DNA from: Dallia pectoralis
Lineage: Eukaryota; Chordata; Actinopteri; Esociformes; Umbridae
Assembly: GCA_029465975.1 (NCBI GenBank)
Contig: CM055754.1
Span: 5,901,604-5,965,603 of the forward strand
Direction of reading: 5' to 3'
Length of the DNA: 64,000 nt
A program made the translations under genes and the position numbers. Shown here in pieces: positions 10,263-22,159 of this stretch (positions within the stretch are counted from its first letter, which is position 1; every line of letters starts with the position of its first letter). The notes beneath the pieces are model-generated. The model was not told the DNA's origin, made no database searches, and was given only the letters and a program-made list of their open reading frames with translations.

Positions 10263-13200
10263 TATAGTCCGCATATATCAATAATAATCAAGAGACTTAT
10301 TTCATTAAATGTAGAGAATATAACAATTAAAAAAAATCAAAGTTTACCTAATTTCATTGCAAAACGAATTCAACATGGTAAAAGAAACAATGCTGTTTTG
10401 ATATGCGGATACAATTTACTTATCCCACGTCCACAAAGGGCTACTAAACATTTGTTTGGCTTCAGCTAAAGTTGTCCAAGTTGCGGTGAGGCCTGTCCAT
10501 ACAGTACGAATGGTTACCAACATGCTCATATTTACATGTATTTATTTCTGAGGCCTTGTCACATTACGTGTACCTGGCTGCCTGCCCGTTCAAGTCCCGG
10601 CTGTCACTCCACCTGACAGGTCTATCAGCGTACAAGGCCAGTCGAGATGTGTCCCTCAGTCCGTGTGACAGGCTGGGACATCAGAATCGCAATCCAGAGT
10701 GACAGCATTTCAGGTAGTAGGCATGCCATGAGGAAAATATAGGGAAGATGGGGAGAGAGAGAGAGAGAGAGGGGGAGAGAGAGAGAGAGAGGGAGGGAGG
10801 GAGAGAGGGAGGGAGAAAAGGAAAAATGGATCACTGCAAAAGTGACTGACAGGCAACAAAAGTTACAAGGAAGAGTGAGATGAAGCAGGTTGTTCCTCTT
10901 TTCGGAAATGCGTAAAAAAAGATTAACTCAAAGTCAAAGTAAGTGACTTTTTATTATTTTTATTATCTTCGAACTTACCCTAAACCCCGTGTCAAAGCTG
11001 TTCGCCAAAAACACAGTGTTGAGAACTGCCAAATAGGCCTATCCGGCAGATTGAGATAAATCTTCCATGCTGATTGAGCACGTAAAGCCCCTCACCAAAT
11101 TCCCTGCTAAATAGCAGAGAACCAAACGCCGCATTCCAGACACAAACCACCTGAGGGATGTGCTTCGGAAAATCCATGACACCATAAAATTGAATATTTG
11201 TGATCGCAGCCAAGAGGAAAGCAGGGCATAATAAAACACAGACATATCTGCCATCCAGCCCATCCAGAACGCCCATGTGAGGGAGAACTGAAAACCGACA
11301 AGCTATGGAGCAAAGAGTCCTTTGATCGGCTTAGCCACGCTCTCCTGGCGTCTCATGTTTCGCCTAGGACGAGAGTAATTAGCAATTAACAATCAGGGTT
11401 TAATGAGATCCCGTTATTATCTACGCCGAGAGAGAAAAATCTGCTGCTTTGACAGTGAATGCGTTAGAACATCCCAGCGACTTCAGGATAAAAAATAACA
11501 GAAAAAAGATCCCGAAATCAGTAATTCTCCCAATTCCGCGACATCTTTGGGCCATTCCTCCCTCCTCCCTCTCAAAAACACTCCCTCAGATCAAACGGGC
11601 CGTAACAAAAGGACCTAAATCCCCCCACAGTCCTCTCTCTCTCTCTTTCCCAAATTAGCAAAGCCACTGAGCTCCATCATCTTCAGCATGGATTGTATCA
11701 ATAACAACGCTGCCACTGCTGGAGAGAAGAAAATACTCACCCGTGTGTGATTCTGAACCCGCTGAAAAAAAGTACCTCAGAGAGATGTTTTTTACTCCTC
11801 ATTTAAGAGTTTTAACTTTTACCCTGTTGCTTTAGAGGAATGTGTTCAGTAAAACGTGACAGGAAAAAGAAAAGAAAACAGCGGCGTATCTGACAGCTTG
11901 GTCGCCGAGGACGCGCTCAGGGAGAAGGGAGTAAACAAACAAGCCAAGGCAGACATCCCTTGCTTCTCTGTGACACATTCGGGCCTTTCAGATGTTCCCC
12001 GATTCTCCCTCCGATTGCCTCTCCGTGTTCATCGCTGTCCTGCCTGTTCATCGTCTATAGAGATGAGGTGCTGATTCAGGACGGCAACAAAGATTCTCAA
12101 TATCCCCTCTTGCTTTGGCGACTTGACTGCATTTCTAGAATTATTAATAATAAAGTGATGTACTGTATGAAAGGCACCACTGCAGAGTGTGTTGTAAACA
12201 TAAATGTGCTTACGAATGATCAGGTGTCTTGGGTGTTATTAAGGTTTATTAAGGCCTTGTTGACGCGGTTGGGCGTTAGGAACGTTTGAAAGTTGTAGGT
12301 GGAGCTCGGTCCTAACAGGGTGGCCCTGCATTTGCTGTATTACCCCCCCGGTGTTTCAAATGAGATACTTCTACCAGGTAAGTTGACTAAGAACAGGAGG
12401 AATTAGGGTTAAATTCCTAGCGCAGGATTAAAAAATATTTTTCAGATTTGGAGATTCATTGGAGCAACCTGTCAGTTACTTGGCAGATGCTATAACTGAC
12501 GGGGTTTTTACCATCCAAGGCCTGGGTCTCTGCATTCAAAACATCTAGTAACAAATAGTGCTGGTGTCAATTAAAACAAGCCCAGGGTAATCTAACAAGG
12601 AACAGACTACTGAGCTGAAGTGATCCTGTTTCACAATACCTATCGTTAGCTGAGAGAAATCGGCAGATCCAAGACAGTCTAGGAACCGCTAACAGGGCGT
12701 TTATCAAGAGTAGAATGCCAGTATAATGCTGAAGGAGACGGCTAGCCAAATTCCTTGATCCGAGAAAAGTGGGACATATCTTAAGAAATGCGAAAGAGCG
12801 ATGTAGATCAGACCTTTGGCTTGAACTCAGAAATATTAACAAACTCCAGGGACTACAAAGGCCAATCCTGCTTCTCCAAAATCCAAATAGGGAGACAATC
12901 TATTTCAGAGTTCAGCTAAGGCTAAACTGGCTTTGAATGGTATAAAGATCTAGAGCATCACTTTAAACATCTCTTCAGAGATCCAGAGCTAATTATTCCT
13001 TCCTTTAATGATCCCAGCCGACTGCCATTGCAACTCATGAGTAAGGCTGGATTAGTGGATTTGGAGTCTTAGCAACCAAGTTGGCAGACAGGAGACCTCT
13101 GTGCCGTGAGTCAGAGGGTAAAAAAACATAGCTTCAAAAGGTACCTCGGGCAGCACCTTTGTCAGATCATCACGAAGGCCATATCCCCATTAACAGGTTT

Positions 13201-13769
13201 AAGGCACACCGAAGAGAGCCGAGCTCCATGCGAGCAGTGGTACTTAGGGAGTGAAGCCGTCACGTGATGTGACACCATAGAGCAATAGTTTCAGTTGAAA
13301 AAGTTGTTCAGCCCCAACGTATTTTGTTTGTTTACCGTACTTTAAAGTGCATCACTTTATTCCCAATGAGGAAAATTAATTAATTAAAGATTAATTAAAA
13401 AACATTCTAAACTAGTGTCAATAGTTTAGCACACCGCCTGGAAAGAGGTGTTCTTTTTTTCTTTGAACACATTATTGAGCTAAATACCAAGAATGTTCGT
13501 TAATTAAAGTCACCCAATTAGAAAAATAACACACAAAAACAACAACTTTAAAACCATTTATGCAATCACATGTCCTTACGCGGAAATCATTTGTACACCC
13601 TTACCTTTACCACAACATACAACGGCTAAAACGTACCATAATATACAATGGCCCAATGAAGGAAGATTATTGATCCCCATCAGTCTGACAGGGGTTACAG
13701 CCATTTCCATGTATTTCAACGTGCATAATTTCACTCTCCGACAGTTCATCTCCAAATTGAGAAAATTAC
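10263..13769. other. intron sequence, no gene seen
   Basis: Contains a GA/GGGA microsatellite (10750-10818). A block at 11330-11480 with several AT-core words (gtaattagcaattaacaatc, ggtttaatgag) could be regulatory. The 94-codon minus-strand frame at 10992-11276 has no recognisable domain. Confidence 0.4.
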
Positions 13770-14060
13770 TGGCAATCTAAATTGGACAGGGCGTCCTACC
13801 AAATTCAGCCCAAGAGACGATAGAAATGATGCTCTGGCCAATTTGCCATAATTGGAATCCAGAAATGAATTCCATAGTGCGAGAGAATTCTTGTAGACAA
13901 CGTGGGGCCATTTGTCAAAAAGTAGATACCCAACTAGTCATGGATCTTGCAACTAAACACACAAGCAAAGCTGCAACAGAATGTCTCAAAATGAAGCATT
14001 GGAGTATTATAGAAATTCTTTGGGGACTTGAAGCTGTCCATGCATAAAAAGCCCTTCAAC
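13770..14060 (+). mobile_element. decayed Tc1-like transposase fragment, plus strand
   Basis: A frame near 13785 reads GRPTKFSPRDD, resembling the GRP-x-SPR linker between the DNA-binding and catalytic parts of Tc1 transposases. Downstream words KHTSKAATECLKMKHW and then LWGLEAVHA recall KHTSK..W and ENLW-L in the catalytic domain. Large internal pieces are missing and the frame is broken. Confidence 0.7.
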
Positions 14061-14517
14061 ATGACACAGTCGAGAAGAATTGAACTGTAGATGAATGGGC
14101 CAGCACTCATTTAAGAGTCTGATAGTTACAAATGACCATATCTATATAAAGTAGTTTTCCCCTAAGGGGGCATCATCAGATATTGACCTAGAGGTGTACA
14201 AATTATACAGCATATTTTAAATATGTTTTGTTGAATTCTGATGGAACAATTATAAGTTTAATAACCTCAGTGTCATTTGTTACAGTAGGTTACCTTTATC
14301 TGGCAATAGTTTTATAGTTAAGTTGACATATCTACTATTTCAATGGGTGTATCTAACATGCCTACAAAAACATATTAGAGCCAGTAAAAACATTACAGTA
14401 AAATATCAAATTACCAAATTAATCATCAATAATCTAAGCATCTGTAGATTCCTCACTCCAATCCGCATGAATATGTTCAATATTCCAAAAAATCCTATTC
14501 TTTAACTTGATTTAATG

Positions 14518-14819
14518 TGTCACGGGTGTTGAGCTTGGTTGCACACGGTAGGTTGAATGGGTGCACTTCCTGTTAATTGTAAACGCTCACAGCTGGGGTG
14601 AATTAGCGATTAGCGATGTTAAGTGACACCACTGTCAGTTATTATTTGAATGTCACGGATGTATATAGGTGAATGTTGTGTAGTTTGTATAAATCGCTTT
14701 GTGTAAGCACATTTTATTTTCATTACAGTGGACAGTTCGTTTTCCGTTCGTTGTCATGTTTGTTTTTAACCACTTTGCGCCTGGCTCACTTATAAACTAC
14801 ACCTAGGAAATGCGTGACA
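14518..14819 (+). mobile_element. solo LTR, Gypsy-like
   Basis: The 302-bp segment starts TGTCACGGG and ends GCGTGACA, so the ends are inverted (TGTCACG/CGTGACA), as in many fish Gypsy LTRs. A TATA box (gtataaatc, about 14688) lies in the second half. Flanking 5-mers are taatg (left) and taata (right), a possible 5-bp target duplication with one change. No internal retroelement genes remain. Confidence 0.55.
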
Positions 14820-15356
14820 TAATACTGACCATTCATTAGAGAACTTGTTACAAGTCAAAGCATAGACGTCTGCTAAAACATTAAGTTAGGATGCCGAGGA
14901 TTTGCTTAGCTGCCAACATCAATGCATTTCCAATGTGAAGGCATTCGTTTGCAGGGAAATAAAAACCCTGACTGTCCTCAAGAAGCTTTTTTCGTTAGAG
15001 ACGCTGTCACCACATATCCTTCCCACTTTTCTCATGCCTGCCTCCCTCCCTCGACCGTTCCCCCCCAAAAAAGAGAGCAGTTCGTCCCCAGGGTGACGAG
15101 AGAGACAATTTGAAAGCAGACCGGCAAAGGTTACCGCAGGAACCATAGAGCACAGCAAAAAAAAAAAGACAAAAATAATCTTGCTTTTAATTATTTTTTA
15201 TTGAGAGACTTGATGCTATTAAATGCCCCAGATACATTCACAGTACAGTTCCCAATTTGACTTGACAGTTGCTGCTTTACCAACAATAAATATAGCAAAA
15301 GGCTGGCCCCGGGGCCAAGCAAGACCCCTGACAATGACCCCACTAGTTTAATGATG

Positions 15357-15393
<37 letters not shown>

Positions 15394-17530
15394 CTTCCCA
15401 TTGCTCCCAGCCTGCTCGTCTCTCTCTCTCTCCCTATCATTCAAAGCTACATTTAGCACAGGCAGGAATTCCATCACAGTGCTTATCAGTGATATAATAA
15501 ACCAATAAAAATTATAACATTGACACAATAGTGACTGTCTGTCTGGGCAATAAAGGATAGAGGGTTTTATTGGAGTACAAGAATTTGAGATGGTGGTACA
15601 ATAAAATAAAACAAACAAATCCATAAATGTGCGATCACAGGTATTTAAAGAAAATGGCACATACTTTACCCCAATTTACACAGACGAGGATTACGACTCC
15701 TCCCGAAAAAAGGAATAAGACCACAGTAGAATGAATAGGTAATGATACCACCCTAGAAAGACACCCCCCCACCACCAAGTACAACAGTATTACCTGACAT
15801 TCTTAATGTTCATGACAGAAAATCTTTACCACGTCCAACTCCAGTCTAAGAGTTCAGGGCCCCGGTTCCAGTTCTCAGACAACCAATCAGACGATCAGAA
15901 GTGACATTTTGTTGGAATTTGTAGCACCATTGCTGGACAAGCTCCACATCTGTCTGTGGACCTCATAAGCGGCTCAGAACAACTGAGCTTAACCTTTCTA
16001 ATGACATTTCTCTTACGTTTTAAGAAAAGATAAAACATAATAATGATTGAAAAAGAAGGTTTGGAAAAAGAAAAACACAAAACAAATGGCTGAACATAGA
16101 GTTTGACAGAGTCAGTGTATGTCCTTTGTCACAGTTGTGCTGTGAACACAAATACACACAGACAAACGCGCGCGCGCACACACAAACACAAACACACTCA
16201 CACTCACACTCCTAGAGTTTTCCGGTGGCAAAAGCCCCTTCTTGAAATTGAGGAATGAAGCTCTTAAAGTATGCTCTGTGAAGAGACAGAGAAAGAAATA
16301 GCAATTACAAGTAATATATATAAATAAACTCTCATTGACCATAAAAGCCCTGCACCAGATTTCTCATTCAGCAGTAGAATCTTCTCTTCTGACATGCAGA
16401 CTTTAATCTAAACAGTGTTGAAATGAAGACCATGACAAAAGGCTATTTCTGTTTATCGTTACGTCTGATCTGCCTAACAGACAAATGTCAATGCTAAAGA
16501 AAAGCAAACAAAACTCAACAAGAAAAACTGCGTTTTTCCCCATCGGTGTGTTTTTGTGTTATATATCGGCCGTGAACACATATCGAATGTGTTTCTAAGG
16601 GTAGGGCTGACCCGAGGTCAGGTTGCTAAGAATATCCACTCTTCTCAGTAATAAACCAGTAGCTGATAGTAGGAATCCCAGGCATTTGGGATGTTTGCAT
16701 ATTTGAAGCCTTCCACAGTGGCTAACGAGGAAACAAAACAACCTTTTAGCAAAACAGAGCTAAGTGTTATTTTTTTCAGAGACCAAAGATGCGTACTCTC
16801 AAAAAGAAAGTAATACATTTGCCATGTAACTGTGAACTTTATGACCGAAAGGCGACAGTTACAGCCAGGCAATCAATTCTATAACACAAACACCATCAAA
16901 GCTAGACATGAAGCCACCATTCACAAACAGGGTTTACAGGTTAACCGTAGAGAAACGGTTAAGCAGGTTACATTTGTGAGAGCCATACAGCTGAACATTA
17001 TGGATTGGCATTAACCATAGGAATGCTTACTAGGCTTGAGTAAACAGTATTGTTATTATTAGCATGGCAGTGATTTAACATTGTTTTCATGTTACCAATG
17101 CGACCATTATTTACCCCCAGATACAGGCAATAAAGATCAGCGCTGTTCTGTTAGGAGGAAGTGGTCAGAAGATGGAAACAGGTTCAACGGTTGTTCGTGT
17201 TAGCGTGCTCATTTGATTACACGCCCTAAACAAAAGCCATGTGTGGTGGCAGAGAATTGTGGTCTGTGCTCATATTAACATTTGGGAGTGTTAAAGTCCA
17301 CTTGAGGGTGCAGAACAACGAATGAATGGCAACGTGGGCGGAGCTAATCCCTGCTTGGCCCTGGCCCTGGCTCTGGCCCTGTTCCCATTGGCTATACTGC
17401 AACCGATGTTTCTACCTAGGTTGTGACCTTCCCAGAGTATTCCCTAGCGAATGTGTGCCATGTTATTGCTTGCTTGCTGGGGTTGGGGATTTGTTGGATG
17501 AGATTTGAATCATATAGCGTCTTATCTTAC
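14820..17530. other. intron sequence with microsatellites
   Basis: (AC)17 at 15358-15392, a short TC run at 15419-15432 and a GC/CA run at 16166-16211. No exon, transposon or RNA gene is recognised. Confidence 0.5.
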
Positions 17531-17684
17531 TTGGCTCTTTTGGCCATCTCGTTGCCGTCCCAACGTGGGCTGTAAGGGTAGGACTTCTGCACCTGGGAGT
17601 AGAGCTGGCCGCTGTTGGTGAAGTGGTACACAGACTGGAACGTCAGGGTTGGCTGGTCACGGGGAAAGTACAGAGGGAGGTCCA
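17531..17684 (-). CDS. babam2: babam2 internal coding exon (DLPLYFPRDQPTLTFQSVYHF..NEMAKRA)
   Basis: This 154-bp exon is TG (completing Val), 50 codons and AA (opening a Lys codon). The protein runs DLPLYFPRDQPTLTFQSVYH, then FTNSGQLYSQVQKSYPYSPR, then WDGNEMAKRA. This is the conserved C-terminal region of BABAM2/BRE, about 20 residues before the end of the protein. The acceptor is gtccag (17686-17685) after a pyrimidine-rich ctcctcctc run. The donor is gtaagat (17530-17524). Reading past the donor meets a stop at 17529-17527, which is intronic. The last exon, expected to encode about 20 residues ending near FANGKL, is not recognisable in 1-17530. Confidence 0.97.
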
Positions 17685-17790
17685 CTGGACGAGGAGGAGG
17701 TGGAGGGAGGAGAGAGAGAGATGTGAGGTGGGGTTGAAAGAAACTTGTGAGAAAGGAGTGTGTGTGTGTGTGTGTGTGTGTAAAACTCAC
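17685..17790 (-). other. babam2: babam2 short intron (106 bp) with CA repeat
   Basis: A GT-AG intron between two babam2 exons. On the transcript strand the donor gtgagtttta is followed by an (AC)12-13 run (plus strand 17757-17781), then a C/T-rich tract leading to the acceptor gtccag. The intron is close to the practical minimum for a vertebrate. Confidence 0.9.
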
Positions 17791-17873
17791 CATGGACAAG
17801 GAAACAGAAGTCCTTCCACATGAGGAGAAGTGTGAGCTTGGTGAACCCTTCTGCATCGTACTCCACCACCCCC
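17791..17873 (-). CDS. babam2: babam2 internal coding exon (GVVEYDAEGFTKL..LVH)
   Basis: This 83-bp exon is 1 base, 27 codons and 1 base. It encodes GVVEYDAEGFTKLTLLLMW then KDFCFLVH, characteristic of BABAM2/BRE. The acceptor is ttccag (17875-17874) and the donor is gtgagt (17790-17785). The split G|TG Val codon joins to the next exon. The following intron is only 106 bp and contains a CA repeat (transcript strand) starting about 10 nt after the donor. An alternative Met at 17914 that extends this frame upstream runs through intron sequence and is not a real start. Confidence 0.97.
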
Positions 17874-18168
17874 CTGGAAAACATTTGCCCAACACACAAG
17901 AACACATTGGCCAAGACCCTGTATCTTCGTATTCATTTATTGTTTGGTTACCACACTCAGAGTGATTTTATAGGCACCAAAGCTTATAAAGCAAGACAAT
18001 GAAGTATCTATCGCCTTGAATAGGTTGGCGTACACACACACACGCACGCACGCAAACACACCTTCCACACTGACACTAACATGTGCACATATCGCGGCCC
18101 TTCCCTATGTTCTCATACACTGGGAGCAGACAGACACACCCATGAAGAACAAACTGCCCCGGACTTAC
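17874..18168 (-). other. babam2: babam2 short intron (295 bp)
   Basis: A GT-AG intron between exons 18239-18169 and 17873-17791. It holds a small imperfect CA/CG dinucleotide run at 18031-18060 (plus strand acacacgcacgcacgc). I see nothing else in it. Confidence 0.85.
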
Positions 18169-18239
18169 ATTCCAAAGTGACTGAGAAAGGCAGCAATGTA
18201 CTCTCTCCTCTTGTGGTAACCCTGAATGACATACTGCAC
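18169..18239 (-). CDS. babam2: babam2 internal coding exon (VQYVIQGYHKRREYIAAFLSHFG)
   Basis: This 71-bp exon holds 23 codons plus two bases. It encodes VQYVIQGYHK then RREYIAAFLSHFG, a near-invariant stretch of BABAM2/BRE. The acceptor is tctcag (18241-18240) and the donor is gtaagt (18168-18163). The trailing AT joins the first G of the next exon to make Met, giving FG-M-GVVEYD; mammals have Thr at that position. Reading frame is kept on both sides, so the exon looks functional. Confidence 0.97.
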
Positions 18240-20118
18240 CTGAGACAGAGGGGAGATAATATGTTAGATAATGTTAGATCACCGGCCAAACAAAACAGAA
18301 CTAAAAGAACGTTCCGGGTCGGCTTCTTGAAAAGTTTTGCAAGCCTGAAAAATCGAAATGGAGAAAACGGACACAATCGTAAAGAGACCACGTAAGCAGA
18401 ACGCGAGTTGATACCTGATACTTGTGGACGTCAGTGTTTAATACAAGGACAGATATCAAATGCTGAGATGGTCAAACAGAGTGTGAAGCCTATCAGAGGT
18501 ACCTCATGCACAATTACACGTGGGGTCACTCCCCGCAACCACGATGCCTGCTTTTGATGGCAGTTTTAAGACCCAATAACTCAATGCCCGGAAAACCTCC
18601 CACAGGACTGTTGCAGTGGGTTTTACTGACGGTAGAGGAAAAAAGAGAATTGCGACTGTTCGGTATAATGGGTGTTGGAGCCATATTCAGAACCACTTAT
18701 GTTGTTAGAAACACGAACCTGAAAGATTATTACATTTTGCTCTGTTTGCATTTCAAGTTGATATGATTTAAATGTCTAGCCAGACTAAGTTTAATCATTA
18801 ATGTGTGGACTAACCGGATTGAGTCTATGTGTTAGCTCCTCCTCCTGGAGGCGTGTTCTGCTTGAAATCAGGTGTTAATAATGTAGTAGAATGGTTTGGC
18901 AGGCAGGTTAGAGGGTGGAGCGCAACAGTTTTCTTCAATCGCATTAATCATGCTATGTTTTGATGCTCACGGCAGTATATTTGTTTGCGTGAAAAGTTCG
19001 TTTAACTGTTTTGATTGAAAGTAAACCGGAGATTGTGCTGAATAAACCAAGACCTTTTGATATGACCACTTCTCCGTGCGTGCTTACTGGAAATGTGTAT
19101 GGGAGAAACTCTTCCTCTAACCTCAGGAGCTGAAACCAAAAGCCCAGAAGGATTTTAGCCCGAACAATGGGATTCATTCACGTACACACAGACACAGACA
19201 CATTTTACAATCCTCCTGAAGACCCCAAAACACTACTCGAATATAAAACTGTATTTTCACTATTCACAAGCCCATTATTCTGAAGTTAAAGCTAACAGCA
19301 TTTCTTTTCTTAGGAACTTTTCAACCTTCACCCTAAACGTACGTTTTACAATCTGAAAATATCATTTCTTGCCGGTGGATATCTACCAAAGGTTAAACAC
19401 ATACAGATGATTGTGGTGCTAATTTCTCTCCGCTGCTGTTGCGCATGTGTATGTGCACATCTTGCAGGGACACTTGAGACTTGAGGGCCACATTATTGAC
19501 CGTTCCAGGAATCTGAGAGGGCACCAAAATTGCCCCCACTACCAAATCAACACAAGACGGCAGTCCCGTAAACATGGCTATTCTGCGTTCAGTTTTCGGG
19601 TGGCCACAATGTACGAACGGGGAAACAGGACTTCATTATTCATCAAGAAGTATTGTCTTTTTTCCGTCGCGACCGTGTGTTCCAATATTAGATGACTTGG
19701 CTCATGACATCACCGATGGTTTTGGTTACTCATATCAAATACACACGGAATTTTCAGAGAGGTTTTCTGAAAAAGCATAAAGGTCTGATTCCCTTGATTC
19801 ATTGCGGGTCTCGTCTCAGCAGCAACAGGTCACCCACATGGGTTCACACACACACTTCATACTGGGCGACACGACGTGCACAGTGACTCACATATCCCTA
19901 TCGAAGTCTTTGCAACAAAGCCACTTGGCCTGTAAAGTAAACCTGTGTGTGTTAAGTCACAACAGGGAGTCTGTGTGTGTGTGTGTGTGTGTGGAGCAGT
20001 GCATCACTGAACCGAATCTAGAGCTTTCAAATATACTCTCCCTGGCATGACAACAGGAAATCCAGTGCTCCTATTGGCGCGTGCCGGAGGTGAAATCATG
20101 CTGCAGGTATTTTTTGGC

Positions 20119-20390
20119 CGTGTACACGCCCAGGACACACTGGCTCCTCCTCCATGTGGGTGTGTACACGCCCAGGACACACTGGCTCCTCCTCCATTTG
20201 GGTGTGTACACGCCCATGACACACTGGCTCCTCCTCCATTTGGGTGTGTACACGCCCAGGACACACTGGCTCCTCCTCCATTTGGGTGTGTACACACCCA
20301 GGACACACTGGCTCCTCCTCCATTTGGGTGTGTACACGCCCAGGACACACTGGCTCCTCCTCCATTTGGGTGTGTACACTCCCGTTGGGG
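20119..20390. repeat. 42-bp minisatellite, about 6.4 copies
   Basis: Units start TGTACACGCCCAGGACACAC at 20121, 20163, 20205, 20247, 20289, 20331 and 20373, an exact 42-bp period. The sequence is unrelated to the 42-bp unit at 8239. Open frames on both strands are artefacts of the codon-multiple period. Confidence 0.97.
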
Positions 20391-21044
20391 GCATGATGCA
20401 ATGGTGGCCGGAAGTGTTCTGTGTAGTAACGTGGAACTGAATGACTCAGACATATTCTGCATTGCATCAGCAAAAGTGAGATATGCCAGTTGTGCTGAAA
20501 CTTCCACAGAAATATGGTGACAGAAGTGACATAATATCCTGCTATGATATTTGTGAGTTGAGAATGATTCAAGTCACACAGGCCACCTGGGTTGCTTCAG
20601 TCGCTGATTGGGAATTCTTCACGTACGTTCAGGTTCAATTGTTTGTCTTGTGATACTAAAGACACGGTTCTTCCTTTTGAAACAAATTAGTTGGCATTTA
20701 ATTGAACATAATTGAGAAGAAATGTGTCACCACACCCAGTGTTCATGGGCCTGTGTAGCTGCAGAGCGGTCAGAGTGATGACACCTAAATAACCCCTGAT
20801 GACCCCATGATGACCCTGGTACACACTCAAAAGTGCCTATAATGGGCGTGTGAGCCTCAGACCTGGTGCTTGGAAGAAGGTTGCCTGGGCCAACGTGTCC
20901 TGTTATCCTTTACATCACGTGTGTACGTGTGCGCTTTGTACACCAGGATGCACAGTGGAAGACGACAAGCCAGTAGAGGAAGAGTGACTCTCAGGACGAT
21001 GTTCAGAGAAACATCGGCTCCACCTCACAACTTACAGACTTAAA

Positions 21045-21382
21045 GGATCTGCTGCTAATGTCTTGGTACCAGATACCACAGGACACCTTCAGGGATCTGC
21101 TGCTAATGTCTTGGTACCAGATACCACTAGACACCTTCAGGGATCTGCTGCTAATGTCTTGGTGCCAGATACCACAGGATACCTTCAGGTATCTGCTGCT
21201 AATGTCTTGGTACCAGATACCACTAGACACTTTCAGGGATTTGCTGCTAATGTCTTGGTACCAGATACCACAGGACACCTTCATGGATCTGCTGCTAATG
21301 TCTTGGTACCAGATACCACAAGACACCTTCAGGGATTTGCTGCTAATGTCTTGGTGCCGGATACCACAGGACACCTTCAGGG
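21045..21382. repeat. 48-bp minisatellite, 7 copies
   Basis: GCTGCTAATGTCTTGG recurs at 21051, 21099, 21147, 21195, 21243, 21291 and 21339 (48-bp spacing). Units differ at a few sites (ACAGGACACC/ACTAGACACC). Frames of 109-170 codons here are artefactual. Confidence 0.97.
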
Positions 21383-22130
21383 GTTCTTGTAGATTTCAAG
21401 CCGTGACAAGTTACTGCAGCACGCGGAGTACCAACAGCATATCAGGCATATCTGGTCATAATGTTTTGGCTCATCAGTGTACATTTAGACTTTCTTCAAT
21501 GATTTTTATTATTTTTTTGATTTTACATTTATTTAACCACAATATGACATTAAGCAAACAGCAAGTCTGAAACAAACCAGTAAAAAGTCGCTCCACAGCT
21601 GTGGAGGATGCTGGGACATTCTGCAGCACAGTGATTGGGCGTGTGACTGTGCAGTGTGTGGTAAGAGGTGATTGAGATGAGGTAATCCTCCTATTCGTTG
21701 TTAGTACATGCAGGTGTGGTTGAGTGTTTTGTGAAACCGAACAGCGTGTCCAATACACTTGTCTAAGCCGGAGGGAGTCAAGGATTCCTCCCCACTGCTT
21801 TGACATACTTCCACAGGCTGTGGCACAGCCAAATCAGAATTTACATAATTATGGGAGTCCACCTTTGTGCTCCGTTTCTGAAGGGCAGCACAGTATTTCA
21901 GAGCGGATACCCCAACCAATGCACAATGAAGACCAGGGAGCAGGCTCAAACTGTCAGGCAAATAGGAGGAAGTTCAGACGGAATTTCAGTCGAGGTTGGG
22001 TAATAAAACTGTTCACGTACCAGCGATATTCTGTGCGCTCCACGAAGAAGAGGCTATATGAAGTCAGAGCTAAGACGAGGCAAAAGGGCTAACTGTTTGA
22101 ATTAAACAACTGTTTGTTCTAAATGCAAAA

Positions 22131-22159
22131 CAGTGTGTGTGTGTGTGTGTGTGTGTGTT
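22131..22159. repeat. (TG)n microsatellite
   Basis: About 14 TG units. A similar run of about 9-10 units is at 19971-19993. Confidence 0.95.

Larger units (their letters stand above)
1..17530 (-). other. babam2: babam2 3'-side intron (truncated at window edge)
   Basis: Sequence after the donor at 17530 on the transcript strand. The terminal babam2 coding exon was searched for by eye (reverse complement of codons for ..EAAFANGKL-stop) and not seen. This is therefore read as part of an intron of at least 17.5 kb. It contains the transposon remnants listed below. Confidence 0.7.

Noticed and set aside
10992..11313. Overlapping minus-strand frames of 68-94 codons
   Set aside because: Three frames open at once, no conserved motif, likely chance in a low-stop stretch.
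15191..15660. Val/Cys and Ser-rich short frames near a CA repeat
   Set aside because: Microsatellite translation plus chance flanks.
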